Part shown: positions 42,481-51,896 of the stretch, in pieces
How positions within the stretch are numbered: the first letter of the stretch is position 1
Layout: each line of letters opens with the position of its first letter
Origin: CAZTHL01 sp964613585
GTDB lineage: Bacteria > Pseudomonadota > Alphaproteobacteria > DSM-16000 > Inquilinaceae
NCBI GenBank assembly: GCA_964613585.1
Contig: CAZTHL010000009.1
Location: 9,964-73,963 of the forward strand
Length of the DNA: 64,000 nucleotides
Direction of reading: 5' to 3'
Made by a program: the position numbers and the translations under genes
The notes under the pieces: generated by a model
Told to the model about the DNA's origin: nothing
The model's database searches: none
The model's input: only the letters and a program-made list of their open reading frames with translations

Positions 42481-44502
42481 TTAACGCAGGACCCGCTCGC
42501 GGGCGGCGGCGGCCACGGCCTCCGCCGTGATGCCGAAGTGGCGGTAGACGTCCTGATACGGGGCGGAGACGCCAAAGCCGGTCATGCCGACGAAGCCGCC
42601 GTCCCGGCCGAGCCATTCGTTCCAGCCCATGCGAAGGCCGGCCTCGACAGCCACCCGCGGCAGCCGCTCGCCCAGGACCGACATCCTGTAGGCCGCGTCC
42701 TGCTGACGGAACAGCTCCATGCTCGGCACCGAGACCACGCGCGCCGCGATGCCCTCCGCGTCGAGCATGTCGAAGGCCGCCACCGCCAGCGCCATCTCCG
42801 AGCCGGTCCCCATGATGACCACCTGGGGTGTCCGCGCCGTTTCCCTGAGCACGTAGGCGCCGCGCCGGCTCAGGTTCTCGGATCCGTTGTCGCGCCGCAC
42901 CGGCTCCACCGGCTGTCGCGTCAGCGCCAGCACCGAGGGGCCGGTCCGGTGTCGAAGGGCGATCTCCCAGCATTCGGCCGTCTCGACGGCATCGCACGGG
43001 CGCATCACCAGAAGGTTGGGGATGGCGCGCAGCGAAGTCAGGTGCTCGACCGGCTGATGCGTCGGGCCGTCCTCGCCAACGCCGATGCTGTCGTGGGTCA
43101 TCACGTAGACGACGCGTTGACGCATCATGGCGCTCATGCGGATGGCCGGCCGGCAATAGTCGGCGAACGCGAGGAACGTACCGCCATAGGGCACGATCCC
43201 GCCGTGCAGCGCCATTCCGTTCATCGCCGCGCCCATGGCGTGCTCCCGCACGCCCCACCGGACGTGGCGCCCGGCATAGCGACCCGGCCCGACATCGTCG
43301 AAGGTCTTCGGCTTGGTGACGTTCGACTGGGTCAGGTCGGCCGAGCCGCCGACGAGCTCGGGCATCACCGCCATCAGTCGGTCGATCGCCCGGCCCGAGG
43401 CGGCGCGCGTGGCGATGCGCGGCGCCTCGGCCGCCACCTGCTCCCGGTGCTCGGCCACCGCGGCGTCGAACCCCTCGGGCAAGTCGCCGGCGAGGCAGGC
43501 CTCGAAGCGGCGGCGCACCGCCGGGTCGGCTCCGGCCACACGCGCGTACCAGGCGAGACGGTCGGTCACGTGGCGCCGGCCGACACTTCGCCAGGCGGCC
43601 AGCACGGGCTCGGGGATCTCGAAGGCGCCGTAGGGCCAGTCGAGCGCCCGCTTGGCGCCGGCCACCTCCTCGGCGCCGAGCGGCGCGCCGTGGGCAGCCT
43701 CGCTGTTGGCCTTGGTCGGCGCGCCGAAGCCAATGGTCGTGCGGCAGCAGATCAGCGACGGACGGTCCGTGTCGATGGCCTTGGCCAACGCCCTCTCCAC
43801 CGCATCCGGATCGTGGCCGTCGACCCGGGTCACGTGCCAGCCATAGGCGAGGAAGCGTTCCGCCGTGTCGTCGCTGACCGTCAGGTCGGTCGGACCATCG
43901 ATCGAGATATGATTGTCGTCGTGGAGAGCGATCAGCTTGCTCAGGCGCAGATGCCCGGCGAGTGAGGCGGCCTCGTGGCTGATGCCTTCCATCAGATCGC
44001 CGTCGCTGACGATCGTGTAGGTGTGATGATCGACCAGCGCGTCACCGAACCGTGCGTTCAGCAGCCGTTCGGCCAGCGCCATGCCGACGGCGTTGGCGAA
44101 GCCTTGGCCGAGCGGACCGGTCGTGGTCTCGATGCCGACCGTCCGGTCGAGCTCCGGATGCCCCGGGGTCGCCGCACCGAGCTGACGGAACTGCCGGAGG
44201 TCCGAGAGCCCGATCCTGCCATGGCCGGTCAGGAACAGCAGGCTGTACAGCAGCATTGAGCCGTGGCCGGCGGACAGCACGAAGCGGTCCCGGTCGGGCC
44301 ACGCCGGATCGGACGGATCAAAGCGCAGGAAGCGGCTGAACAGGACCGTGGCGACGTCGGCCATCCCCATGGGCATCCCGGGATGGCCGGACTTGGCAGC
44401 CTCCACCGCGTCCATGGACAAGGCGCGGATGGCGTTGGCCATGACGGTGTGGCTGACGTTCGGCGGCAGTACGTCGGCGGTCAGGTCGGGTGCAGGCGCC
44501 AT
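42481..44502 (-). CDS. tkt: Transketolase
   Basis: 673 aa; a thiamine-diphosphate enzyme of the pentose phosphate or Calvin pathways. Signatures: [38 protein letters not shown], the ThDP/Mg motif [19 protein letters not shown], and the pyrimidine-domain region [20 protein letters not shown]. The start is uncertain: ATG 44502 ([11 protein letters not shown]) is chosen as closest to family length; ATG 44556 adds 18 residues, and neither has a good ribosome site. First gene of the leftward carbon-metabolism run. Confidence 0.97.
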   Translation of the reverse strand: MAPAPDLTADVLPPNVSHTVMANAIRALSMDAVEAAKSGHPGMPMGMADVATVLFSRFLRFDPSDPAWPDRDRFVLSAGHGSMLLYSLLFLTGHGRIGLSDLRQFRQLGAATPGHPELDRTVGIETTTGPLGQGFANAVGMALAERLLNARFGDALVDHHTYTIVSDGDLMEGISHEAASLAGHLRLSKLIALHDDNHISIDGPTDLTVSDDTAERFLAYGWHVTRVDGHDPDAVERALAKAIDTDRPSLICCRTTIGFGAPTKANSEAAHGAPLGAEEVAGAKRALDWPYGAFEIPEPVLAAWRSVGRRHVTDRLAWYARVAGADPAVRRRFEACLAGDLPEGFDAAVAEHREQVAAEAPRIATRAASGRAIDRLMAVMPELVGGSADLTQSNVTKPKTFDDVGPGRYAGRHVRWGVREHAMGAAMNGMALHGGIVPYGGTFLAFADYCRPAIRMSAMMRQRVVYVMTHDSIGVGEDGPTHQPVEHLTSLRAIPNLLVMRPCDAVETAECWEIALRHRTGPSVLALTRQPVEPVRRDNGSENLSRRGAYVLRETARTPQVVIMGTGSEMALAVAAFDMLDAEGIAARVVSVPSMELFRQQDAAYRMSVLGERLPRVAVEAGLRMGWNEWLGRDGGFVGMTGFGVSAPYQDVYRHFGITAEAVAAAARERVLR

Positions 44503-44719
44503 GTCGGATGTCGTCGCGTGGTGGTGTCGATCGGCGCAGCCGGATTCTGCGATCATGAAACAAAAATGCGCGCCGGCCCACCTTGGGAACCTTGCCGAGT
44601 GGTGCCTGCGCCGTCAACAGACGATATGTACAGGCTTGCAAAAGGATGAAGAGCAATTCCCAATTTCACCGAGCCCGGTGCAGATCGGGAACATGCTACT
44701 TCCTCGGTCGGACCATCGG

Positions 44720-44749
44720 TTGACGATACCACCCGGGCATCCCTAATCT
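44720..44749 (+). promoter_or_regulatory. Putative promoter of the zapA operon
   Basis: TTGACG (44720-44725), an 18-base spacer and TAATCT (44744-44749) on the plus strand. It covers the region just before an in-frame ATG at 44754, which argues that the small coiled-coil gene really starts at the later ATG at 44826. Confidence 0.55.
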
Positions 44750-44825
44750 GGCGATGTCTCGACGTCTTTATCCAACGCTTCGCGCCCGCGGTCAGGGTGG
44801 CGCGGCGCCAGAGGTCGACGCGATC

Positions 44826-45020
44826 ATGGCCGACATGGGCACCGAACTGGACCGGCTCGAGCGGGCGCTCGAGCGGCTGGAAGCCGCGCTGCTGGATTAC
44901 GAGAAGCGGAGCATCGACCTGCTCGACGCGCGGCAGGCCGAATGGCGCGCCGAGGCGTCGAACGTGGCCGACCGCGTCGACCGGGCCATTCACCGGCTCG
45001 AGACGGTGCTGGAGCGCTGA
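44826..45020 (+). CDS. Small coiled-coil protein upstream of zapA (DUF4164-like)
   Basis: 64 aa, almost wholly heptad coiled coil (LDRLERALERLEAALLDYEK). A small helical protein in this position next to zapA is common in Alphaproteobacteria, where it is usually assigned to DUF4164. The start at 44826 is preferred over 44754 because the promoter ends at 44749; AGAGG lies about 10 bases upstream. The gene ends 4 bp before zapA, so co-translation is likely. A role with ZapA at the division site is a guess from context. Confidence 0.7.
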   Translation: MADMGTELDRLERALERLEAALLDYEKRSIDLLDARQAEWRAEASNVADRVDRAIHRLETVLER

Positions 45021-45024
45021 GCCG

Positions 45025-45342
45025 ATGGCCAATGTCGAGGTCAGCCTGGGCGGGCGCTCCTGGCCCATAACCTGTGACGACGGCCAGGAGGAGCGGGTGC
45101 GCCAGCTGGCCGGGTATGTCGAGGGCAAGCTGAGCAAGCTGCGCTCGACCGCGCCGTCGGTCAGCGACATGCATCTGCTGGTCATGGTCAGCCTGCTTCT
45201 GGCCGACGAGCTGTTCGATGCGCGCACCGGCACCCCGAGCACCGAGCCGCTGCCGGGGCTCCATGACGTGGCGGCGGCCGAGACGATCGCGCGGCTCGCC
45301 GGCCGCCTGGAGAGCCTTGCCGCCCGGCTCGAGCAGGCATAG
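45025..45342 (+). CDS. zapA: Cell division protein ZapA
   Basis: 105 aa; an FtsZ-ring stabiliser. The N-terminal globular part has VEVSLGGRSWPITCDDGQEE and RVRQLAGYVEGKLSKLR, and the C-terminal helix has LLVMVSLLLADELFDAR then LAGRLESLAARLEQA. The size fits. Its last codons and stop contain the promoter of the 6S RNA gene. The zapA-ssrS-fau order is conserved across Proteobacteria. Confidence 0.93.
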   Translation: MANVEVSLGGRSWPITCDDGQEERVRQLAGYVEGKLSKLRSTAPSVSDMHLLVMVSLLLADELFDARTGTPSTEPLPGLHDVAAAETIARLAGRLESLAARLEQA

Positions 45343-45345
45343 ATA
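45317..45345 (+). promoter_or_regulatory. Putative 6S RNA promoter inside the end of zapA
   Basis: TTGCCG (45317-45322), a 17-base spacer and TAGATA (45340-45345). The -10 overlaps the zapA TAG stop. Predicted transcription start is near 45352, which places the RNA 5' end just before the closing stem. Confidence 0.65.
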
Positions 45346-45351
45346 CGGACG

Positions 45352-45519
45352 GCGTAGGCGGGGCTGCCGGGTGCGTCAGGTCACTTTATCCCCGGGGGCC
45401 GATAGACATCCTCTTGGGAGCTGTCCCTGACGGGGTCCTGGCCTCGTTATATGGCGCCCACCTGCTGTGCAGGGCCCATGAGGAGATAATGACGATCAAC
45501 GGCCACGGCGGCTCCGCTC
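45352..45519 (+). ncRNA. ssrS: 6S RNA (SsrS)
   Basis: About 168 nt. 6S RNA binds the housekeeping RNA polymerase by mimicking an open promoter. Position between zapA and fau is the classic ssrS locus. A 12-bp closing stem joins GCGGGGCTGCCG (45358-45369) to CGGCGGCTCCGC (45506-45517), counting two G-U pairs, which gives the usual rod length. Inside are the alphaproteobacterial-looking segments TTGGGAGCTGTCCCTGA and GGCGCCCACCTG, and a hairpin CCTGC-TGT-GCAGG. Exact ends are inferred. The 3' arm runs into the fau coding sequence. Confidence 0.82.
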
Positions 45520-46142
45520 TTGCGCACGATCATGGTCCGGCCGCGTCCGACGACGTTCGTCGCCGGAAGGCCGATCTCCGGGCCCGGGCGCTGGCGCGCC
45601 GGGCGGAGATCTGGCGCCGAGCCGGCGTCGACGCCGGAGCGTCCCTGGCCGAGCGGTTTCTCGAGGCGGTGAGCCCGCCGTCGGCCGGCATCGTGTCCGC
45701 CTATGTGCCGCTCCTCCACGAGATCGATGTCTGGCCCTTGCTGACTCGGCTGCACGCGCGAGGTCATGGCTGCGCCCTGCCGGTGGCCGAGCGCCGCGGC
45801 GTCCCCCTGGTGTTCCGGCAATGGGCTCCGGACACGCCGTTGTCGCCGGGACTGTTCGGTGTGCCGGAGCCCGATGGCGGGTCGCCGGTCCTCCGTCCCG
45901 ATCTGGTGGGCGTGCCTCTCGTGGCGTTCGACCGTGCTGGCGGCCGGCTGGGCTACGGCGCCGGCTTCTACGACCGCACCCTTGCCGCCCTGCGCCGCAC
46001 CGCGCCCGTGGTCGCCGTCGGGATCGCCTTTGCCGGGCAGGAGTGGCCGCAGGTGCCGACCGAGCCGCACGACGAGCCGCTCGATTGGATCATCACCGAA
46101 CGCGAGGCCATTCGTGTCGCGCCCGCGGCGGGGGCGCCGTGA
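45489..46142 (+). CDS. fau: 5-formyltetrahydrofolate cyclo-ligase
   Basis: 217 aa; converts 5-formyl-THF to 5,10-methenyl-THF. The N-terminal ATP-binding region has DVRRRKADLRARALARRAEI. The C-terminal signature is RLGYGAGFYDRTLAAL with EPHDEPLDWIITE at the end. ATG 45489 follows GAGGAG closely and is the only start codon before the conserved core. The first ~10 codons therefore lie within the 3' arm of 6S RNA. Its stop overlaps the next start (GTGA). Confidence 0.93.
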   Translation: MTINGHGGSALAHDHGPAASDDVRRRKADLRARALARRAEIWRRAGVDAGASLAERFLEAVSPPSAGIVSAYVPLLHEIDVWPLLTRLHARGHGCALPVAERRGVPLVFRQWAPDTPLSPGLFGVPEPDGGSPVLRPDLVGVPLVAFDRAGGRLGYGAGFYDRTLAALRRTAPVVAVGIAFAGQEWPQVPTEPHDEPLDWIITEREAIRVAPAAGAP

Positions 46143-46978
46143 GACTGCTGTTTCTTGGAGACATCGTGGGCCGCAGCGGGCGCGATGCCGTGCTCCGCCA
46201 TGTCGGACGCCTGCGCGAGGCGCTCGCCGTCGACTTCGTGATCGTCAACGGCGAGAATGCGGCGCACGGCTTCGGCATCACCGTGCGGATCAGCCAGGAG
46301 TTGCTCGCCGCCGGCGTCGACTGCATCACCACCGGCAACCATGTCTGGGATCAGCGGGAGATCATTCCGTACATTGACTTGGAGCCGCGCCTGCTCCGGC
46401 CGGCCAACTTCCCGGCCGGCACCCCCGGGCGGGGCGCGGTCGTGCTGCCGGCCGGCAACGACCGCCGGGTCATGGTGGTCAACCTCATGGCCCGGCTGTT
46501 CATGGATCCGCTCGACGACCCGTTCGCCGGGATCGATCGGCTGCTGGCCGACCTCGCCATGCCGCGCGACGTCGATGCCGTCGTGCTCGACTTCCATGGT
46601 GAGGCGACCAGCGAGAAGATGGCCATGGGCCACCATGTCGATGGCCGGGTCAGCCTCATGGTCGGCACTCACAGCCATGTGCCGACGGCCGACTGGATGA
46701 TCATGCCGGGCGGCACCGCCTATCAGAGCGACGCCGGCATGTGTGGCGACTACGACAGCGTCATCGGCATGGTCAAGGATGCCCCGGTCGCCCGCTTCGT
46801 CCGCAAGATGCCGACCGACCGGATGAGCCCGGCGGAAGGGCCCGGCACCCTGTGCGGCCTGCTGGTCGAGACCGACGATCGGTCCGGGCTCGCTGTCGCC
46901 GTCGAGCCTCTCAGGCTGGGCGGGCGCCTGGCCGCGCATTGGCCGGGCGCCGAGCCGCCGCCCGACATGGCGGGCTGA
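46139..46978 (+). CDS. YmdB-like metallophosphoesterase (TIGR00282 family)
   Basis: 279 aa, GTG start overlapping the fau stop. Dinuclear-metal motifs of the family: LLFLGDIVGRSGRDAV, VNGENAAHGFGI, TTGNHVWDQREI, and FHGEATSEKMAMGHHVDG followed by GTHSHVPTAD. Homologues such as B. subtilis YmdB hydrolyse 2',3'-cyclic nucleotides and influence developmental decisions; the role here is unknown. Gene order fau-ymdB-like-yebC is common in Alphaproteobacteria. Confidence 0.92.
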   Translation: MRLLFLGDIVGRSGRDAVLRHVGRLREALAVDFVIVNGENAAHGFGITVRISQELLAAGVDCITTGNHVWDQREIIPYIDLEPRLLRPANFPAGTPGRGAVVLPAGNDRRVMVVNLMARLFMDPLDDPFAGIDRLLADLAMPRDVDAVVLDFHGEATSEKMAMGHHVDGRVSLMVGTHSHVPTADWMIMPGGTAYQSDAGMCGDYDSVIGMVKDAPVARFVRKMPTDRMSPAEGPGTLCGLLVETDDRSGLAVAVEPLRLGGRLAAHWPGAEPPPDMAG

Positions 46979-47059
46979 GACCGTCGCCCGAAGGACGCTC
47001 TTGCGCGATGCCGTAATTCGGCCATATTGCGCCGGTACCCGCGAGCTTCTACCCTCAAT

Positions 47060-47095
47060 GGTGTAAGCTCCGCGGTTCGGTGTAAGCTCCCGCGG
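47060..47095 (+). repeat. Direct repeat upstream of yebC
   Basis: Two copies of GGTGTAAGCTCC(C)GCGG, at 47060-47075 and 47079-47095, differ by one inserted C and are separated by TTC. They lie about 110-145 bases before yebC in an otherwise featureless 228-bp gap. Possible operator or a scar of an excised element. Confidence 0.6.
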
Positions 47096-47206
47096 ATCGT
47101 GGGTCCTCAAGCGGGCTGCCGGACGGGTCTCGTCACAGCCGGCGGCCCGCGCGACATGCCCGCATTCCCCGGGCGTCATGGTGAGTGGGCAAGGAGCCTG
47201 ACCGGG

Positions 47207-47959
47207 ATGGCCGGCCATTCCCAGTTCAAGAACATCATGTATCGGAAGGGCGCGCAGGACGCCAAGCGCGCCAAGCAGTTCACCAAGCTGCAACGCGAGA
47301 TCACCGTGGCGGCGCGGCAGGGGTTGCCCGAGCCCGACAAGAACCCGCGGCTGCGCGCCGCCATTCAGGCCGCCCGCAAGGCGAGCATGCCCAAGGACAA
47401 CATCGACCGGGCGATCAAAAAGGCGACCGGCGGTGACGCTGACAGCGACTTCGTCGAGATGCGCTACGAGGGCTACGGTCCTGGCGGCGCCGCCGTCATC
47501 GTCGAGGCGCTCACCGACAACCGTAACCGCACCGCCGCAGAGGTCCGGTCGCTGTTCAACAAGCATGGCGGCTCTCTGGGAGAGACAAACTCGGTCAGCT
47601 TCATGTTAGACCAGGTCGGCGAGATCGCCTACCTGCCGGAGACGGCGGACGCCGAGAGCATGTTCGAGGCCGCGCTCGAGGCCGGAGCGGATCATGTGGA
47701 GAGCGACCAGGCGGGCGGTCACGTGATCCTGACGGCGGTGGAGGACTTCGCCGCCGCGCGCGACGCTCTGGAGGAGCGCTTCGGGCCGGCTGAGCGTGCC
47801 AGCCTGACCTGGAAGCCGAAGTCCACCTCGCCGGTCGACGAGGAGCAGGCCGCGACCCTGCTCAAGCTGCTGGACGCTCTTGACGACAATGACGACGTGC
47901 AGCGTGTCTCGGCGAACTTCGAGGTGTCCGACGAGGTCCTCGAGCGGCTGATAGCCTAG
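47207..47959 (+). CDS. yebC: YebC/PmpR family regulator (TACO1-like)
   Basis: 250 aa. N-terminus [20 protein letters not shown], then KFTKL-like [51 protein letters not shown] and [19 protein letters not shown] are all family hallmarks. Members are described as transcriptional regulators and, more recently, as helpers of polyproline translation; either role fits next to ruvCAB. ATG 47207 is preceded by AAGGAG. Located immediately upstream of ruvC, a highly conserved linkage. Confidence 0.95.
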   Translation: MAGHSQFKNIMYRKGAQDAKRAKQFTKLQREITVAARQGLPEPDKNPRLRAAIQAARKASMPKDNIDRAIKKATGGDADSDFVEMRYEGYGPGGAAVIVEALTDNRNRTAAEVRSLFNKHGGSLGETNSVSFMLDQVGEIAYLPETADAESMFEAALEAGADHVESDQAGGHVILTAVEDFAAARDALEERFGPAERASLTWKPKSTSPVDEEQAATLLKLLDALDDNDDVQRVSANFEVSDEVLERLIA

Positions 47960-47973
47960 CGGAGACAGGGACG

Positions 47974-48540
47974 GTGAGCCGCCCGGGCGCGCTCGGAAGC
48001 GACGCGGCGATGGGGCCGGTTCTGCGCATCCTTGGCCTCGATCCCGGCCTCAGGCGGACCGGCTGGGGCGTCGTGGAGGCCTCGGCCAGCCGGCTCCGCC
48101 ACGTCGCCGACGGCGCGGTGGCCACCGACGAGCGCCGGCCCCTGCCCGAGCGGCTGGCCCAGCTCCACGAAGGGCTGGTCGCCATCCTGACCGAGCTCGC
48201 GCCGGCCGAGGCGGCCGTCGAGGAGACCTTCGTCAATCGCAATGCCGTCTCGACACTGAAGCTCGGCATGGCCCGCGGCGTCGTTCTTGCCGTGCCGGCG
48301 CTGGCCGGCCTGGTGGTTGCCGAGTACGGTGCTAATCACATAAAGAAGGCGATCGTCGGCGTCGGCCATGCCGGGAAGGTGCAGGTCCAGGCCATGGTGC
48401 GCCAGCTGTTGCCCAATGCCGCGGCCTCCGGGCCGGACGCGGCCGATGCCCTGGCCGCCGCCATCTGTCACGCCCATCATCGCCAGACCGAGACCGCGCG
48501 GGCGCGGCGTCGGCTGGCGTCGGCCGGGAGCGGGCCGTGA
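47974..48540 (+). CDS. ruvC: Holliday junction resolvase RuvC
   Basis: 188 aa, GTG start with GGAGACAGG upstream. An RNase H-like nuclease that cuts four-way junctions. Acidic residues are in [18 protein letters not shown] (Asp23), [18 protein letters not shown], and [20 protein letters not shown] 48010 is a shorter alternative start. Overlaps ruvA by 4 bp. Confidence 0.96.
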   Translation: MSRPGALGSDAAMGPVLRILGLDPGLRRTGWGVVEASASRLRHVADGAVATDERRPLPERLAQLHEGLVAILTELAPAEAAVEETFVNRNAVSTLKLGMARGVVLAVPALAGLVVAEYGANHIKKAIVGVGHAGKVQVQAMVRQLLPNAAASGPDAADALAAAICHAHHRQTETARARRRLASAGSGP

Positions 48541-49148
48541 TCGCCAAGCTGTCCGGCACCCTGGACTCCGTGGCCGCGGATCATCTGGTGCTCGATGCCG
48601 GGGGGGTCGGCTACCTGGTGTTCGCCTCGGCGCGCACGCTGGGGCAGCTGCCGGACCCGGGCCGCCCGGTCGTCCTGGTGATCGAGACCCATGTCAGGGA
48701 GGATCACATCCACCTCTACGGCTTCCTCGAGACGGCGGAGCGCGATTGGTTCCGGCTGCTCAGCAGCGTTCAGGGAGTCGGCGCCCGCGTCGCGCTGGCC
48801 ATCCTCGGCGCGCTCGACCCCGAGCGGCTGGCGCTGGCGATCGCCGCCGGGGATCGGGCGGCGTTGACCCGCTCCGACGGCGTCGGACCCAAGCTTGCCG
48901 GCCGGATTGTCCAGGAGCTGCGCGACAAGGTCGACGCCATCGGCCTCGGGCACCCGCTTCCCGCGGCGACCGGCGCGACGACGGTCGGCGAGCGCTCGGC
49001 GGCCGCCGATGCCGTGTCCGCCCTGGTCAATCTCGGCTACGGCCGAGGCGACGCGGTCAACGCGGTCTCCGCCGTGATCCGGCGCCTGGGTCCGGAGGCC
49101 GGCCCCGCGGCGCTCATCCCGGCCGCCCTGAAGGAGCTCGCGCCGTGA
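48537..49148 (+). CDS. ruvA: Holliday junction branch migration protein RuvA
   Basis: 203 aa. Domain I OB fold starts [20 protein letters not shown]. The helix-hairpin-helix motifs are [18 protein letters not shown] and [18 protein letters not shown]. Domain III at the C-terminus ([20 protein letters not shown]) contacts RuvB. GTG start overlaps the ruvC stop. Confidence 0.96.
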   Translation: MIAKLSGTLDSVAADHLVLDAGGVGYLVFASARTLGQLPDPGRPVVLVIETHVREDHIHLYGFLETAERDWFRLLSSVQGVGARVALAILGALDPERLALAIAAGDRAALTRSDGVGPKLAGRIVQELRDKVDAIGLGHPLPAATGATTVGERSAAADAVSALVNLGYGRGDAVNAVSAVIRRLGPEAGPAALIPAALKELAP

Positions 49149-50200
49149 CGGCGGAGGCGCGGCTGACCGACGCGGCCGCTCAGGCCGGTGATGCCGGCGA
49201 AGCGTCGCTTCGGCCGCGGAAGCTGGCCGAGTTCGTCGGCCAGCGCGGGATATGCGAGAACCTCAAGGTGTTCATCGAGGCGGCGCGCGGTCGCGGCGAG
49301 GCGCTCGACCATGTCCTGCTGTTCGGGCCGCCGGGGCTCGGCAAGACCACGCTCGCGCAGATCGTCGCTCGGGAGCTCGGGGTCAGCTTCAAGGCGACCT
49401 CGGGACCGGTAATCGCCCGGGCGGGCGACCTGGCCGCCCTGCTGACCAATCTTGAGGCGCGTGACGTCCTGTTCATCGATGAGATCCATCGCCTCAGCCC
49501 GGCGGTCGAGGAGATCCTTTATCCGGCGATGGAGGACTGCCAGCTCGACCTCATGATCGGTGAGGGGCCGGGGGCCCGCTCGATCCGCATCGATCTGCCG
49601 CCGTTCACCCTGGTCGGGGCGACCACCCGCTCCGGTCTGATCACCACGCCACTCAGGGAACGCTTCGGGATCCCGCTGCGCCTCGACTTCTACACGGCCG
49701 AGGAGCTGGAGGTGATCGTCCGCCGCAGCGCGGGCCTGCTCGGGTGCCGGCTGACGGATGACGGAGCCGCGGCGGTCGCCCGTCGATCGCGTGGCACGCC
49801 GCGCGTGGCCGGACGGCTGCTCCGGCGCGTGCGGGACTTCGCAGCCATTGCCGGCGATGCGGTGATCGATGCCGACATCGCGCGAGCGGCCCTCGCCCGG
49901 CTGGAGGTGGACGACAACGGCCTCGATGCCATGGACCGTCGGTATCTGGCGATCATCGCCGAGCATTACGGTGGCGGGCCGGTCGGGGTGGAGACGCTGG
50001 CGGCCGCCCTGGCTGATCAGCGCGACGTGCTCGAGGAGGTGATCGAGCCCTTCCTCATCCAGCAGGGACTGCTGCAGCGGACGCCGCGGGGCCGGATGCT
50101 CTCGGAGGCTGGATACCGCTATCTGGGCCTGGCCCCGCCGTGCCGCGAGACGGCGCAGCTCGACCTGCTCGGCGGCGCGGGACCGGCGTCCGATGCCTGA
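49145..50200 (+). CDS. ruvB: Holliday junction branch migration helicase RuvB
   Basis: 351 aa; an AAA+ motor driving branch migration with RuvA. Walker [11 protein letters not shown] starts at residue 61, and Walker [11 protein letters not shown] has Asp112. Sensor/arginine region [18 protein letters not shown] and a winged-helix end ([18 protein letters not shown]) follow. GTG start overlaps the ruvA stop; a far longer in-frame extension into ruvA is rejected. Overlaps ybgC by 8 bp. Confidence 0.97.
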   Translation: MTAEARLTDAAAQAGDAGEASLRPRKLAEFVGQRGICENLKVFIEAARGRGEALDHVLLFGPPGLGKTTLAQIVARELGVSFKATSGPVIARAGDLAALLTNLEARDVLFIDEIHRLSPAVEEILYPAMEDCQLDLMIGEGPGARSIRIDLPPFTLVGATTRSGLITTPLRERFGIPLRLDFYTAEELEVIVRRSAGLLGCRLTDDGAAAVARRSRGTPRVAGRLLRRVRDFAAIAGDAVIDADIARAALARLEVDDNGLDAMDRRYLAIIAEHYGGGPVGVETLAAALADQRDVLEEVIEPFLIQQGLLQRTPRGRMLSEAGYRYLGLAPPCRETAQLDLLGGAGPASDA

Positions 50201-50675
50201 CAGCGGGCCTCTCGACGGCGACGGCCGGCACCGGTTCCCGATCCGCGTCTACTGGGAGGACACCGACGGCTCGGGCATCGTCTATCATGCCAACTATCTG
50301 CGCTTCGCCGAGCGCGCCCGCACCGAGATGCTGCGGTCGGTCGGCATCGAGCAGGGGCGCCTGCTCGACCAGGACGGGGTCGGCATCGCCGTCCGGCGCT
50401 GCCGGATCGACTTCCAGGCCCCGGCTCGGCTGGATGATTTCCTGGTGGTGGCGTCGCGTGTCACCGGCGTGAGCGGCGCCTCCCTCGACCTGGAGCAGGC
50501 GATCTGGCGCGGCGAGAGTGTGCTTGTGGCGATGACGCTACAGCTTGCCTGCCTCAATCGTGTCGGACGTGCAACACGCTTGCCGAAGGCGGTGCGTGCC
50601 GCGGTTATGCCCATTTTTGCCCCCAGAACTCCGCTACCGAGCGTGTCGGAGACGCCTTCGTCCGATCCGTCCTGA
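50193..50675 (+). CDS. ybgC: Tol-Pal-associated acyl-CoA thioesterase YbgC
   Basis: 160 aa hot-dog-fold thioesterase. The active-site signature is [19 protein letters not shown] with the catalytic Asp, followed by [16 protein letters not shown]. It starts inside the end of ruvB and precedes tolQ by 14 bp, the standard first gene of tol-pal operons. Confidence 0.94.
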   Translation: MPDSGPLDGDGRHRFPIRVYWEDTDGSGIVYHANYLRFAERARTEMLRSVGIEQGRLLDQDGVGIAVRRCRIDFQAPARLDDFLVVASRVTGVSGASLDLEQAIWRGESVLVAMTLQLACLNRVGRATRLPKAVRAAVMPIFAPRTPLPSVSETPSSDPS

Positions 50676-50689
50676 GAACGAGCCTGCCG

Positions 50690-51418
50690 ATGGAGCCGAC
50701 TGCTGCCGATGTGGCGCCCCTGCTGGGCGCCGGAGCCGCCGACCTGAGCCTGTGGGGTCTCGTGGCCCAGGCCGACCTGGTTGTGAAGGCGGTGATGCTC
50801 TTGCTCGTTCTGGCCTCGGTGTGGTGCTGGGCGATCATCTTCGAGAAGGTGGCCCGCATTCGCCGGCTGAACCGGCGCGCGACCAGCTTCGAGGAGGACT
50901 TCTGGTCCGGCGGGTCCCTGGAGGAGCTCTACGACCGCATCGACAGCCGCCCGGACGATCCCATGGCGGCCATCTTCGCGGCCGGCATGCGGGAATGGCG
51001 CCACGCCGCGGAGCGCGGGGTGAGCACCTCGGGGGCCATGCGGGCCGGGCTGCAGCAGCGCATCGAGCGGGTCATGCAGGTCTCGATGGCGCGCGAGATG
51101 GGCATCGTCGGGCGCCGGATGACCTTCCTCGCCTCGGTCGGCTCGACCGCACCCTTCATCGGGCTGTTCGGCACCGTCTGGGGCATCATGAACTCCTTCC
51201 AGTCGATCGCGGCGACGGCCAACACCAGCTTGGCGGTCGTCGCGCCCGGGATCGCCGAGGCGCTTCTGGCCACCGCGCTCGGGCTGCTGGCGGCGATCCC
51301 GGCCACGGCCGCCTACAACAAGTTCAGCAACGATCTGAGCCAGTATGGCGATCGACTCGAGAGCTTTGTCGGCGAATTCTCGGCCATCCTGTCCCGCTAT
51401 CTGGAGGAGCGGGACTGA
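50690..51418 (+). CDS. tolQ: Tol-Pal proton channel subunit TolQ
   Basis: 242 aa with three membrane helices: first VKAVMLLLVLASVWCWAIIF, then a cytoplasmic loop, then FLASVGSTAPFIGLFGTVWG and EALLATALGLLAAIPATAAY. GTVWGIMNSF is the channel motif. Pairs with TolR to power outer-membrane constriction during division. Confidence 0.97.
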   Translation: MEPTAADVAPLLGAGAADLSLWGLVAQADLVVKAVMLLLVLASVWCWAIIFEKVARIRRLNRRATSFEEDFWSGGSLEELYDRIDSRPDDPMAAIFAAGMREWRHAAERGVSTSGAMRAGLQQRIERVMQVSMAREMGIVGRRMTFLASVGSTAPFIGLFGTVWGIMNSFQSIAATANTSLAVVAPGIAEALLATALGLLAAIPATAAYNKFSNDLSQYGDRLESFVGEFSAILSRYLEERD

Positions 51419-51421
51419 GCC

Positions 51422-51886
51422 ATGGCCCTCAACCCGACCACCAACGGCCTGGGCGGCCGGTCCCGGCGCGGGTTTCGGCCGATGTCCGAGATCAACGTCA
51501 CACCGTTCGTCGACGTCATGCTCGTCCTGCTCATCGTGTTCATGGTGACCGCTCCGCTGCTCACGGTGGGGGTGCCGGTGGAGCTGCCACGAACCGATGC
51601 CCGCACTCTCGCCGATCCCGACGAGCCGCTAGTGGTGACGGTCACCGCCGACGGCGAGGTGTTCCTGCAGGAGACCCGGGTCGAGTTGCCGAGCCTGGTG
51701 CCGACCCTGCTGGCGGTCAGCGAGGCCAATCCGGAGGCGCTCATCTTCGTGCGGGGCGACCGCGCGATCCGCTACGGCACGATCATGGAGATCATGGGCG
51801 CCTTGAATGGCGCCGGATTCTCCCGCGTCGCGCTGGTCACCGAGACGACGGCGGCACGGCCGGCCCTGGCGAACGAGGATCGCTGA
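51422..51886 (+). CDS. tolR: Tol-Pal proton channel subunit TolR
   Basis: 154 aa. The single membrane helix has the proton-carrying Asp in INVTPFVDVMLVLLIVFMV, followed by a periplasmic domain (VELPRTDARTLADPDEPLVV). Starts 3 bp after tolQ. Confidence 0.96.
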   Translation: MALNPTTNGLGGRSRRGFRPMSEINVTPFVDVMLVLLIVFMVTAPLLTVGVPVELPRTDARTLADPDEPLVVTVTADGEVFLQETRVELPSLVPTLLAVSEANPEALIFVRGDRAIRYGTIMEIMGALNGAGFSRVALVTETTAARPALANEDR

Positions 51887-51896
51887 GCAGCTGATC

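Noticed and set aside
44754..44825. Longer start for the small coiled-coil gene upstream of zapA
   Set aside because: The predicted promoter ends at 44749, which would leave almost no leader; the later ATG has a ribosome site and a cleaner coiled coil.
47060..47095. Terminal repeats of an insertion sequence
   Set aside because: The copies are direct, not inverted, only 3 bases apart, and no transposase fragment lies near.
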